NCBI GenBank assembly: GCA_029721435.1
Contig: CM056576.1
Span: 112,262,666-112,326,665, forward strand
Source: Gymnothorax reevesii
Lineage: Eukaryota; Chordata; Actinopteri; Anguilliformes; Muraenidae
Length of the DNA: 64,000 nucleotides
Direction of reading: 5' to 3'
A program made the position numbers and the translations under genes. Shown here in pieces: positions 45,826 to 56,410 of this stretch. Numbering within the stretch: position 1 is the stretch's first letter; each line of letters begins with the position of its first letter. Below the pieces are notes generated by a model that worked only from the letters and a program-made list of their open reading frames with translations, was not told the DNA's origin and did no database searches.

Positions 45826-45869
45826 ATGTGCAAAGGATTGGCTGCCTTACCCCAGACATGCCTGGAGAG
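45826..45869 (+). CDS. rgs5: rgs5 coding exon 1
   Basis: Encodes residues 1-14 and two bases of codon 15. ATG is chosen because it starts the conserved MCKGLAALP motif and no upstream in-frame ATG lies after the TATA box. The donor is GAGAG|GTGAG. Intron 1 runs 45870-48114. Confidence 0.93.
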
Positions 45870-48800
45870 GTGAGATATATTTTCTTTTGTTTGTTTTTTC
45901 TGAAAGCTTTTAGTTATGGAATCACGGGAATGTTGTATATCAGTTAACTAGTGGATACCTTACATTTTCTGCTGCTGTTGGGCATTACCAGCAGCTGGGC
46001 ATAGTGTGCTGAAAAAAATTTTATTCAACCCTATTCTTTTTTAAGGAAAATACTATACTTATAAGTGTAGTAAACTCATTATTTTTTCTCTTTTTCCATG
46101 TGACAGATGTGTGAGAATTCTTGAATTTATTGAGGCCATTTGCTTCCAAAATCTGGAAAACAAAATGAACATCCTGATTTACAAATTGATTTGCCTCAAG
46201 TCAAAATGAAGGCAGGGCTTTCATTGGAGTATCAATAGTTAATTTTTATATTCAGAGCTGTTAGCAGAACAAAGTTTTAATGTGGAACATGTGACCGTTT
46301 TGGTTTAAGGCTCTCAGCAGTACTGTCACTGATGTGTCTTAAATTGTGAAACTCAATTCTTTATTTAATTGCATAAACATTAATCAAGAGAAACTACTGT
46401 GTAAGTTCGCTGAGACTATTTGTCCTCTAATCCATTAGCCCGCAGTCTCCATTTCATTATGCTGTTCATGGATTTTTTGCTGATTCCCAGTTATGAATGC
46501 TCTGAGCGGTGAATTCAGCCACATACATTGGCAAGAGAAAAAAACTGCTAATGCACTAATGGACTCTGTCTTCATTAGTATGACATTTCAACACTCTGAA
46601 ACATGGCTTCAATTTGTTAAAGGATGTACAAACATACACATAAACACAGACATAATGATTTTCTTCTACAATACCACATTTTTTAATAGTGCTAATTAAG
46701 TTCAGTTTTTTTATTTATTTTGATATGATATTTTATACTGACCAACCCACAGAGTTTTGTAATGCATTGCCCATAGTAGCATGTTATAATTATCCAGTAG
46801 ACTGGAGGCAAATTTCTATTTACATTACACAATAAAGTGATAAATATTTAAGTTCCATTGAATTAGTATTTTAATTTTGTTGGATCTTACGTGAGAGGCT
46901 TTCTAATGACAAGGCAATAATGAAGATTATAAGCTTATAAGCACAGAATGTGTGAAAAATGGACCTAGATATTACATAAGTCCAGGACACTGCCTGGAGT
47001 CAGCGCCACCGAAATTATAGACCAGCGACACTTTACCAGCCAAGCAAAATTACAAAAAAGTGTTTTCTCGCTTAATGTCCATGTGGACCAGTTCACCAAA
47101 GCAATGTACTCAATGATGTACTCAATGGTATCCGGGGTAATGAAAGCAGAACAGTCAATTTTGCTATAACAGATCCAATAATGTTACAAAACAGGCTTGA
47201 ACATGATATTCTGGCTGAGTGAATAATATCTTTGTTTGGTTTTCGAACTAGGTTTTTATGCTATGTTCTGTTCAGCTTACCCTTTGAACAGTGATAATGA
47301 CTATACTGATGCAATACATATATATGGTTAATCTATTGTATAAAGACTGCATGTGCATATAATTCATTGACGTCTGTGATCAAAATTTGACTGCTTAAAT
47401 TCTGTTGGGTTGGCTCACTCGGCACCAACGACCCTCGCGGTACAAGGGTGACCACCACAGTCTCCAATCGAATACAGCTGTACCAATTTTGACTGTGACC
47501 CTCGGCCTCCCGGGAACAAAGCAGGCTTTGTGCTGCTGAGGAGAATGTTCGATATTCAACAAGCACATGAGTTTTCTACTGCCCTTACTGTGTGCGAGCA
47601 AAGACTCCAACCATAAGTGAAAAGAACTGGCAGCTGACAGGCGTGGAAGAGAACTGTTTGCATTCTCCCAAGATGGCAGCATGAGTCGTGAACGAGCACG
47701 CTACTCATTTCGAAAAATAACAAAAAAAAAATTTTTCAATTTGTGAAATGACTGAAGTTTTGGGTTGGTCATGGCGGAATTTTTTTGTCATTTCATGAAA
47801 CGACTGGTTTCACAATCTGACTGTAATATATACATCGTGAGTGGGTATTCCAGATTCCGGTGGGACTAGACTTGCCAAAATAATTTTAAAAAATGCATTA
47901 AAATTAGTCTGTCGATAAATGGTTTGCAATGCATTGTTATTGTGAGATGTTCCATGAGAAATAACCCTTTTTCCTCATTGGCTCTGGTTAGAAAAGGTTA
48001 GAGAATTATGACGGGTGGAAAATATTAGGTAATGAGAACTTTACATCATGCAGTTGATTCTTTAAAAATCAGCATCTTTGTGCGTCTAACCCCACAACCT
48101 AATATCTCTTCAAGGGCTAAAGAGATCAAGACAAAATTGGGAACTCTGCTCCAGAAGCCGGAGAATGCCATTGACCTTATCATACCCTACCCTGAAAAAC
48201 CAGAGAAGAAGCCAGATAAGTCGCAGAAGTAAGTACCAAACCATCATCAGCAAGGGTAGATAAAGTATATTCACTTCATGTCTCCATTGGAGAAGCACGA
48301 GATAGAGTTATTATCCAATAACAGTCTGCATCAATCTTTCAGCAAGAATTTTTTTCACCAATCTCAATGAAATTAATTTCAGTAGTTCCTGAACAATGAA
48401 GCAGAAACTATTCCAGGTCATAGCAATAAATCTGTTGTGCATTTAAAGCAGAGCTGAGTAAAATCTGACCCAACTTGTATTCATTCACTTTGCTAAAAGG
48501 TTAATAAGTTTTCTGACCATGTACCTACCAGAATTGTTAAAGAGCTTAGGACATGAAATTAAGCTCTGTTTTTTATGTGATAAAATGCTACAAAGCACCT
48601 GTCTTGAACAATTAGTGATGGTTTTAATATCGCATATTTTACGAAATGTTTAGAAAAACGCATTATATCTGCCAAATATCCACTTCAGCGAACGCCCCCT
48701 TTGCCTCATTCGAGAACATTTGCGCTGGGCCAGCTCAGCCACGTGACGTCGTAAATTGTACACGGATTGTGTCTAGGTGGTTAGCCAAAGTTTACGATTC

Positions 48801-51800
48801 TGGCATTGACGGGGAATATGTTTAAGAATGGGCCAACAAAAATCAATGAGAGTGAACGGAAAACGATGTGTAGAGTGGGGATGCAGTGCAACGCATGCAT
48901 ATGGTCATGGAATGTTTCTGTGGCCGAAAGATGCAGAGATATCGAGAATATGGACAAAACAAGTGCAATGTATTAGTGCTGACTTTGCTGGTCCAGGCAA
49001 GCCCGGGTCACTGAAACCTACGATATGCGTCCAACATTTCAAGTATTAATGTTTTGACATATCGTTGTTATTATTATTTGCGGAACCCAAATCATTTCTC
49101 TGCGCTGCCTGTTCAATAGCCAGCCGACTCACTGTTCAGTGTGATCTAGCCAGCTAAGCATTGAAATGATACTATTCATGGCGCTCTATTTATTTCTCAG
49201 CACTGTGTGCTTGCAAGCTTACTACCTAATAATAGCAAGCTGCAAGATATGGTTTACACATGTTGTGATTCATTCACGACTATATTCCTGCGCACTGCGT
49301 GTTCACTCGCTAACTGGCTAATAACAGCAAGCTGCGAGGTACCTACGGCTTACACGCATTGTTTCGAGATTTCATGAAACAGTTCACAGAAATGAGTCGA
49401 GCCGCGAACATTATCATTTCACTACTGGCTAGATCAGGCATGTGTTCAACCACCACTAACGGTATTCTTTGCTTAATATATTATGGCCTTGTTAGGTAAG
49501 GTAACTAAACGTCAGGTCTATTGAACTCACTTAAGGTTGAAAGGTAAGTAGGCTGGTTATCCAGCACGCAGTGCACAGAAACAATTGTAGTACCAGAATC
49601 ATAATCATCCCGCTGGTAAGCGTAGTACAGTTCGGGACAGGTGGAGACACTGAGAATTAGCTGTCTTCATTGCTCGAGTACTCAGGCTGGAATCTGTATG
49701 GTTTTATTGTTCTGAATCCCATGTTAAGCTGCTTTCACTCCGGCCGCAAAAAATGAATTTGTTCGCGCGACAGAACACATTCAAAATCAATGCAAAGACG
49801 CAAATACACGCAAAACATTATTCATGTCTTCGCATTGACTTTGAATTTAATCTGTTTTGTTTCTCGTCCGGTGTGAAAGCAGCTTTCTGTTGAGTTTCCT
49901 CATCTTCCATAAAAAAGTACTCTTTTTCATCAAAATGGACAGATTCAATTGAAAATTCTGATCAACTATCGGAATCTGACTCGGATACCATCATTGTTGG
50001 ACGCATAGTTGCCCACTGTGTAAAACTTATGACGTGACCACACAGGGGAGTGCCAAAATCACTTCTCTATGTTGCTCAGAATGCTTTTTAATGAGGGGCG
50101 TGGGGTAAGTAACAAAAAAATGTGATTTTTGTTCAAAATCATTTTCTTAATTTTTTTGGGCAGACGATGGGAATTCTTTTAATTGTACCCTTTTATATTC
50201 ATAAACTTGCTCAGTGCATGTCCTAAGCTCTTAAAACTGGTCATTCCTACAGTTCATTTCTATGCAATTCCAAGTTATTGAAATCCAAATTATTTGCAAC
50301 CTGTAGGCACCATTTTTTAACATAGTCCCTCTTATGTTTGGGAACCAGAAGTAATGAGGGAATTGGCTGTTGAACTACGCGGTTAGCATGGGTTACTTTG
50401 TTTCGATATTTAACGTGCATGAATAATAAATTAAGGCCTTAAGAAGAAGATTTAGCGTCTTCATGCAGTTGCCGCACAAATGCCAGAAAGAAGGTGTCAA
50501 ATTTTTAGGTGTAAAATGTCAAATCAGAAAAAGCCTCAGAAATAAACATAATATTACATTGTCAAAATCAAGTGTTTGAGGAAGTGTTAAAGAGCAAGAA
50601 TGGAACATTTTCTGGAAACGCTGTTGAGCTGAGCTGTTACAAATGTCATGGTAAACCATGGAGGTCAACCGTAGTGTATGAACAAAACCTTAAATTTTCA
50701 AGAAATATGTTTTAAAAAGGCTATAATTCCTGCAAATCTTACTCAGTATAGCAGTCTGCAGTAACCTCAGATTATTTATTTATTTTTCTGAAAACCAATG
50801 TGCAGGGGCAGAGGGCTTAATTATCCAAACTTGTGCACCATCCAAATCCTAGTAGACTTAGTCGCTTTCACAATGGTCGTCAGGATATCTTTGCCAGAAA
50901 CACTTATGAGAAAACTGTTGCAAGAAATTATTGATTATTATCGTCATGTAATTTATTATGGTTTAGCATTATGTTTGTTTGTAGGGGCAACATGAAGTCG
51001 AAAAATACAAATACAATTATTTATTGTGTATTTAAATTGCTCTTAAAAATAAGACTGTACAACTTTGGTGTAACTAACCAGGAACTAACTACCAGCACCT
51101 CACATCAACGTTCATCACTCTGGTTCTGGCTTTCATTCACAAGCTCTAATCAGTCTTAGTCCAAGTCCATGAAAGCTGGCTTCATGGTTTGTTTGCAAGA
51201 GAATCTTTGCAGTTTTAGTGGGACTGGCTGGCCACTTAATTCTCCAGCAAGGATAACATGATCCAGCCAACCTTTAAATGTATGACCTAAAGCTCCGTTA
51301 CGCTTTGCATACTGTAAGCTGCCAATAATCACAGCTATTCTCCTGTGACACATTCTTTGCACATCAAGTATAAAGCTAAAACCTCATCAAAGGCACTTGA
51401 TGAAAACTGACTGAGCATGTTAATGCTAATGATATGAACCTGTGTTGAATGGAATTGACCTGAGATAGAAATCAAAACGTCAGACAGGGAATGAGGGACT
51501 TAAGAATGATGAGGCATAAAATCGGTGTTATTAAAGGAAAGTGCTGGAATTTTTCAAATTGGATAAATTTGACAGTACAGATAAATTTCTTTAAAAAAAA
51601 AGAGCAATTTTATGTTTATTTCAAAAGCAGCTATCCAGATAACTTCCAAAACAGAGCAAAGGTGATGTTGAATGATGCGACGAGGGCATCCGAGAAACTA
51701 CTGGCTAGTTTTTTCCTTGTTTTATGACAATTGCATGGACAGGGTGTGGGCTGTTGCAAGAATTCTCTTTCCTTTTGTTTACTTTTGGTCAAAACATAAG

Positions 51801-54407
51801 AGCTAACTAACTCACATTAGCTTAGCTGCAAACCATTACAGAAAATTGCATTAGGCACTATCATTTATTTCATTTGGATGTCTGACATCCAAATAATTAG
51901 AGACTGGAAGAATGAAAAGGGATTAGCTAATACTAAATCATATCAACAATTTAAAGCATGGGTTTTAAAACTTTTCAAGAAAGGGCTGGTATGGTTGCAG
52001 GCTGAAGTTCCACTCATGCACGTACACCCCTGATTGTAGTTATCAACCCCTAGAGTCTTTGTTAAAGACCTTGATTCAAAGTATGAAACTGAGTGGTTGG
52101 TCAATGTAAAAAAAAAAGAAAGTATTTGTGGGTTTTTTTTCCCAACTTTTTATTTAAAATATTGTTATTTTTATGTAAATGATCAACATTCAAGTGCTCG
52201 TTTAAAAAAAAGAATGAATTAATCTGGAATGAAATGGTTTCTTGTGGCAAAAACTGGAAGCTCAGTTCTTTCTGTTAACATTTTAATTAAACTGAATGTT
52301 CTGGGGTGGTGATAGATCAGTGGATATTAACAAAAATGCTGGCAGTAGCTGGCAACTTAAAAAAAAATACTCAGGAAGGGAAAGGGTTAAACTCTCAAGT
52401 GTTAGATAAAGTGCAGAGCATGTGGGGAAAAAAATGGTTTTCAGTGTGAAGTTGGGAACAAATGTTCATTTGAGTCCAGCCCTTTGTGTCATTTTATCTC
52501 TGTTGGAGGTCAGAGTAGCCTTAAGATCCCTTTCCGTGTAAAGCAGTGACATGGCTGAACTGATGGTGGTGACTTTCCTTTAAAGGCCATCCCCTGGAGA
52601 AGCACTGCAGTGGCGTGAATCCTTGGACAAAGTTCTCATGAACGACTGTAAGTCAAGCTTCCCTGCATGTGCACGTACATGCGCATATGTGTGCATACCT
52701 GTATGTGTTTCTTATATTTCAGACTTGTGCGATTCAACTTACGGAAGGACTGCAGGCTTTCTGTTGCAGTTACTTATCATCAAAGCTCTGTTCTCTCAAC
52801 ATCATCAATCACCCTGCTCTGACCTTGACATCTGACTAACCACTGAAGACTTCAAGATATTAAAGCCAAGTCTGCAGAGGATTCTCTCCGATTGAAAATA
52901 GAATACATCTTAATGACTTGTAGACTAGAAAGTTCCCTTTTCACCTTATAAAGGAATGTTTATTTGTGACTTATTTCTGGTATAAATCTATCCGGACATG
53001 ACTTTTCATCCTATAGCACAACAATGACAATTATAAATGATCAATATAATGTTTTATCACTTACTTACTCGGAAAGACCATATATTACAGGAAATGGCTG
53101 CATCTACAACATCCATGTTGCTGCTGTTCATGCTGTTCATTTCCTTTTTGGCCACTTCTGTTGCGCTTTTCAGATGGCTTGGCTGTATTTCGGAGCTTCC
53201 TGAGGAGTGAGTTCAGCGAAGAGAACATTGAGTTCTGGATGGCTTGTGAGGACCTTAAGAAGACCAAGTCCCCTGAGAAAATGGCTGCCAAAGCTAAAAA
53301 GATGTATGAAGACTTCATCCAGAGAGAGGCTCCGAAAGAGGTTTGTGCTCAGGACTGAATTCCCAAGGACGTCTCACTAGCAGTATTTCTCAGCGTGCTG
53401 CAGTCATACCTCGACAATCAATTCTTGGGTAGGTCAGTGGTACATTTGTAACTTCAAGCCTGCAGAGCAGTTCGAGAGGGCATTTAAATGCTAAAGGAGA
53501 ATGTTTCCTTTAGAAATGGTTGCTGACATTTTGAAATTGAGTGCACTGAACTACGTGAGAAATATAAACAATTCCAAACGACGATTTGGGGGCTACTATT
53601 TCTCATAATTTGACGCAAATTAATTAACTGATTTTAAAAATACATATGTTTTCATCAGGCAATCTGATCAGACAATTGTTTATTACACATCTAGATAAGT
53701 ATTGGATATAAGCTTTTAAAGGGACAGCTAAATTCAACTTCCATGTTTTTTGTTTTTTTTCGGGTCACTTTCACAGGAATAGATTTATACTGCTATTAAC
53801 CTGTCAAAGACCATCAGGCTCTTTATGTTCCAGAGCAATGATACAAAGCAGGTTATCACATTGGCTATAAAGATATGGATTTTCTTTTTGGGGAGCTTAA
53901 TTGCTCAGTGGTGAGCTATTTTGCAGGCACAGTAAATATTTGCGTATAATTATTTTCAGCTTTGTGGTCATATACTGGGAGTTACAGATTATGTAAACAC
54001 ACTTGTCATCCTTTGATGGAAAACAGTATACTTGCTGGGTGACAATGGAGCACAGTCAAGAAAAATAAAGGCCTGAATCACAGACCAGGAATACTAGTAG
54101 TTAAGTTTCAGAGGAATTGTTTTAATTCAGTACAACAGTTTTATAGCAGTCGTAGGAAATTTCTGCCAGTTCAGTGTATAATCCTCGCAATACAAAACAG
54201 TAAAGGACAATGTCTGGTGCTGATTGCTGTCTTTCCTTCTGGTAGGTGAACATTGATCATTTCACCAAAGACGTGACTCTGAGGAACCTGGTTTCCGGCT
54301 CGATTGCAACTTTTGACTTGGCTCAGAAACGCATCTATGCCCTGATGGAAAAGGATTCTTTCGGCCGTTTCCTGAGATCAAATATGTACCAAGACCTTAT
54401 CAAGTAA
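45826..54407 (+). CDS. rgs5: Regulator of G-protein signaling 5 (five exons, 182 aa)
   Basis: A GTPase-activating protein for Gi/Gq alpha subunits that shortens G-protein signalling; in vertebrates the family member is known from pericytes and vascular smooth muscle. The coding sequence joins 45826-45869, 48115-48228, 52586-52647, 53174-53340 and 54246-54407, all with GT-AG introns in consistent phase, giving 182 residues (mammalian RGS5 has 181). Residues 1-33 form the amphipathic membrane-binding N terminus ([15 protein letters not shown]). Met-Cys makes it a potential Cys N-degron substrate. The RGS box covers about 64-181, with EENIEFW at 89-95. Likely Galpha-contact residues Asn91, Asn131, Leu162, Asp166, Ser167 and Arg170 are present, so it should be active. 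RGS4, RGS8 and RGS16 are close paralogues, but the N terminus and PYPEKPEK linker fit RGS5 best. Whether it is the fish a or b copy cannot be decided. Confidence 0.95.
47400..47890 (+). repeat. Diverged SINE of the 2172 family in rgs5 intron 1
   Basis: Head GGTTGGCTCACTCGGCACC, body pieces GGCAGCTGACAGGCGTGGAAGAGAACTG and TGGCAGCATGAGTCGTGAACGAGCACG, and the tail TGGGTATTCCAGATTCCGGTGGGACTAGACTTGCC match the SINE order. It is older than the 2172 copy. Confidence 0.65.
48115..48228 (+). CDS. rgs5: rgs5 coding exon 2
   Basis: Completes Arg15 and encodes to the first two bases of Lys53 ([16 protein letters not shown]...). Acceptor CTTCAAG|G, donor CAGAA|GTAAGT. It carries the rest of the amphipathic helix and the linker to the RGS box. 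Confidence 0.93.
48828..49049 (+). pseudogene. THAP-domain ORF (first exon of a transposase or derived protein)
   Basis: 73 codons. The THAP C2CH pattern is visible: Cys14-x4-Cys19, then 47 residues, Cys67-x2-His70. Supporting residues are WPKD at 32-35 (the usual F/W-P position), Trp42 after SRI, and Pro64 in [10 protein letters not shown]. The AVPTIF-box region that completes a THAP domain is absent: the frame stops three residues after His70. A GTATTA donor-like site just after CATTTCAA may instead splice onward, as in many THAP genes. The domain binds DNA in P- and Kolobok-type transposases. It is in the same orientation as rgs5 but inside its intron. Promoter-like GC-rich sequence precedes it. 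Confidence 0.75.
49726..49885. mobile_element. Palindromic MITE, copy 2, in rgs5 intron 2
   Basis: Arms starting AAGCTGCTTTCACTCCGGCCGC and ending CGTCCGGTGTGAAAGCAGCTT are inverse over ~75 bp. It is homologous to 37607-37770. TTAA directly precedes GCTGC on the left, suggesting TTAA targeting. It is nested in the THAP element. Confidence 0.85.
50236..52585. other. Remainder of rgs5 intron 2
   Basis: No further gene. The minus-strand frame 51156-51362 and plus-strand frame 50798-50995 have no recognisable domain. Poly(A)-like runs near 52090-52210 may be retroposon tails. Confidence 0.45.
52586..52647 (+). CDS. rgs5: rgs5 coding exon 3
   Basis: Encodes the end of Lys53 through the first base of Tyr74 ([20 protein letters not shown]), the first helix of the RGS box. 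Acceptor TTTAAAG|G, donor GACT|GTAAGT. Confidence 0.93.
53174..53340 (+). CDS. rgs5: rgs5 coding exon 4
   Basis: Residues 74-129, including the [19 protein letters not shown] core and APKE. Acceptor TTTTCAG|AT. The donor GAG|GTTTGT is weaker than the others, yet a read-through gives only four extra residues before a stop, so splicing here must be used for a full protein. Confidence 0.94.
54246..54407 (+). CDS. rgs5: rgs5 coding exon 5 and stop
   Basis: Residues 130-182 then [19 protein letters not shown], then [20 protein letters not shown], ending DLIK. It carries the Galpha-contacting Asn131 and the Leu162/Asp166/Ser167/Arg170 group. Acceptor TGGTAG|GTGAAC. Confidence 0.95.
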   Translation: MNIDHFTKDVTLRNLVSGSIATFDLAQKRIYALMEKDSFGRFLRSNMYQDLIK

Positions 54408-54587
54408 CCAAAAAGAGGCTGTGTGCTCTTGTCAGCCCTGTGAGATTTTTTGTTAGATTCAGAACAAATCACTAAATTTACCTTCATCGGCCAATTACAA
54501 TGAGCACTCAAAAGTGAATTTGAAACATTTGCAGAGGGAAGTCTATTTGCAGAAAGAATTATTCAACTGATAAAATTGGAATGCTAT

Positions 54588-54593
54588 AATAAA
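54588..54593 (+). terminator. rgs5: Proximal AATAAA poly(A) signal of rgs5
   Basis: Canonical hexamer 180 nt downstream of the stop codon. A GT-rich downstream element is not obvious. Confidence 0.45.
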
Positions 54594-55474
54594 CCCAGAA
54601 GAGTTCACATTCTGAATGCTTTTCAACAAAGCAGACACAATGTACTGAAGTTCCTGCTAAGACCTTAGAGCATCCCTTTTTCATATCTGAGACATTTTTC
54701 CTTCATCAGAATAATGACAATGGTTCAAATTTCCTCATTCAGATTCCTCAGAATTTAGCACCTAATACTAGGCATGTTGATGCTCTGCTGTTCCACATTT
54801 GTAACGCGTTCAAAATGTCGCTTTTTATTCTTGCTTTATTTCTTACGCGTGATCCCTTTACTTCCAAAAATGCAATTAAAAGATACTATTTCTGAAAGCC
54901 AACCTCCTGTTGAACTTAAGAAGGATAATGACCTCACCATGAGTTATCGCACATCCAAATTAGGGGAAAATGTACCCGGCCCACCAAATATTTTAGTGCC
55001 CAAAAGATGGCCTGTTAGCACTTCAATTGACTTTCATCCCATAACCATTGCATCTGGATGGGCCAGATCCCAACAATTCTACACAGTGCAAGAAACAAAG
55101 AACCTGGAGAGGACAGACTCAATAACTCACTTTGAACGTAAAACCCTCTGAGTGTATACCTTGAAATAGCTGAAAGTTGCAGTAATGGTTTGTTATTGTG
55201 GTTGCCATTGCAGAATGTATGCAAAAGAGAGAATAACTACGAATGGAATGAAATAGGAATGTAAACAAAGTTTTTGAAAAAGGAAGCAGGTTTTTATACA
55301 TTAAAAGAGTCAATTAAACATTTTCTACTCTATTTCGCCAGAACAGAAGTCATTTTTAGCCTGTCAAAGAAAGAGCTTTTGCATTGCATGCATATTGATA
55401 GGAAAACTTATTTTACTACCTATTATTTTTAATCTTTCCAATATAGCCACAGCTTTCTTTAACAAATCCAATAC

Positions 55475-55559
55475 TCTAATTGAAGCACTGATTACTAAAA
55501 CCCCACAAGTCAAGTCAAGTGTGACTTATGGGGTTTTAGTAATAGGTGCTTCAATTGGC
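55475..55559. repeat. 85-bp near-perfect hairpin downstream of rgs5
   Basis: ~37-bp arms (CTAATTGAAGCACTGATTAC... and ...AATAGGTGCTTCAATTGG) with a central ATTACTAAAACCCCA/TGGGGTTTTAGTAAT pairing and a ~10-base loop. It may be a foldback MITE; if in the long 3' UTR it would be transcribed as a stem-loop. Confidence 0.85.
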
Positions 55560-56388
55560 CAAATGCGAATGAAAATTAGTTCAGGTGCAGACCAAGCTAT
55601 TTATCTCACTAAGCCACGTTTCGAACTGCTGCAGACTCCTTACCACCAGTACCCCTCATAAATCTTTATCTATGATAAACGTTGTATAATCTTCCTAAAA
55701 CATTCACTGCAGCAAAACATTTCCTTTAGATTTCCCCTTGTTAGAGCTATAGTACAATATTGACTGTTAGCCAGACTTATTTAATCATTTTTGAAAGGTT
55801 TCATACGGTTTCATTTATGATGAAACACTACCCTTTATCATTGTATTTTAACCATATATAGCATTATGTATTCACGGTCATTTAGCAGTGTCCTTGGTCC
55901 ATTCAGTCCCATTCAAAGAATTCATTTTAGAAATTCAAATTCTGCTGGACAGAATCAGGAATTGTTCAAATTAATGTTCAGCCCAGTTACCATGTGGAAG
56001 AATTCAAAAATTAATTAAAAAAAAAAGATTCTCACACACAGGCAAATTTGTCCTCTGGTAACTTTATAGACTTATGAAAATGTTGCCAAGAATAAGGATA
56101 TTAGCAGTGGATTTCACAAGCTAAAGTGATATCAATTAAAAAGTACAATCACTTCTGTTAGATATCCTCTGTCCTGAATAAGGACACTTGTAGAGCCAGT
56201 GCTAAGCAGTATGTTTCATCTATTATGGGCATGTATTTCTTGTAGACAACAATATAAAGATGGATTAATACATGACTTTTCTCAAGATGTATTTTTTTTT
56301 ATGTAAATATTTGATCATGAGTATCTGTGTTAAATTATTTTTAGAATTCTAGTAATTTAGTATTTAGTATTGTTTCTGAAGTTAGCAG

Positions 56389-56394
56389 AATAAA
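56389..56394 (+). terminator. rgs5: Distal AATAAA poly(A) signal of rgs5
   Basis: Canonical hexamer 2.0 kb after the stop, followed by TGGTGCTTACTTTGCC. It would put the 85-bp hairpin in the 3' UTR. Confidence 0.4.
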
Positions 56395-56410
56395 GAGATA
56401 GATGGTGCTT

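Larger units (their letters stand above)
48541..50230. mobile_element. TTAA-flanked THAP-encoding transposon (Kolobok-like) in rgs5 intron 2
   Basis: TTAA at 48537-48540 and 50231-50234 brackets inverted ends AGAGCTTAGGACATG and CATGTCCTAAGCTC. A second inverse pair lies about 190-200 bp inward on both sides (48740-48763 and 50018-50041, roughly 17 of 24 matching), implying long decayed terminal repeats. The inside encodes a THAP zinc finger (48828-49049). TTAA target sites plus a THAP domain are the hallmarks of the Kolobok superfamily; P-type elements also have THAP domains but make 8-bp duplications. No DDE catalytic region is left, so this is a deletion derivative, further hit by a MITE at 49726. 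Confidence 0.65.
54408..56410 (+). other. rgs5: Probable rgs5 3' UTR and downstream sequence
   Basis: AATAAA occurs at 54588-54593 (180 nt after the stop) and at 56389-56394 (2.0 kb after). No other gene lies between, so either a short or a long 3' UTR is possible. Mammalian RGS5 messages are known for long 3' UTRs. The 125-codon frame at 54774-55151 has no recognisable domain. Confidence 0.5.

Noticed and set aside
54774..55151. 125-codon frame after rgs5
   Set aside because: No known domain, no splice-supported upstream exon, and it lies in the likely rgs5 3' UTR.
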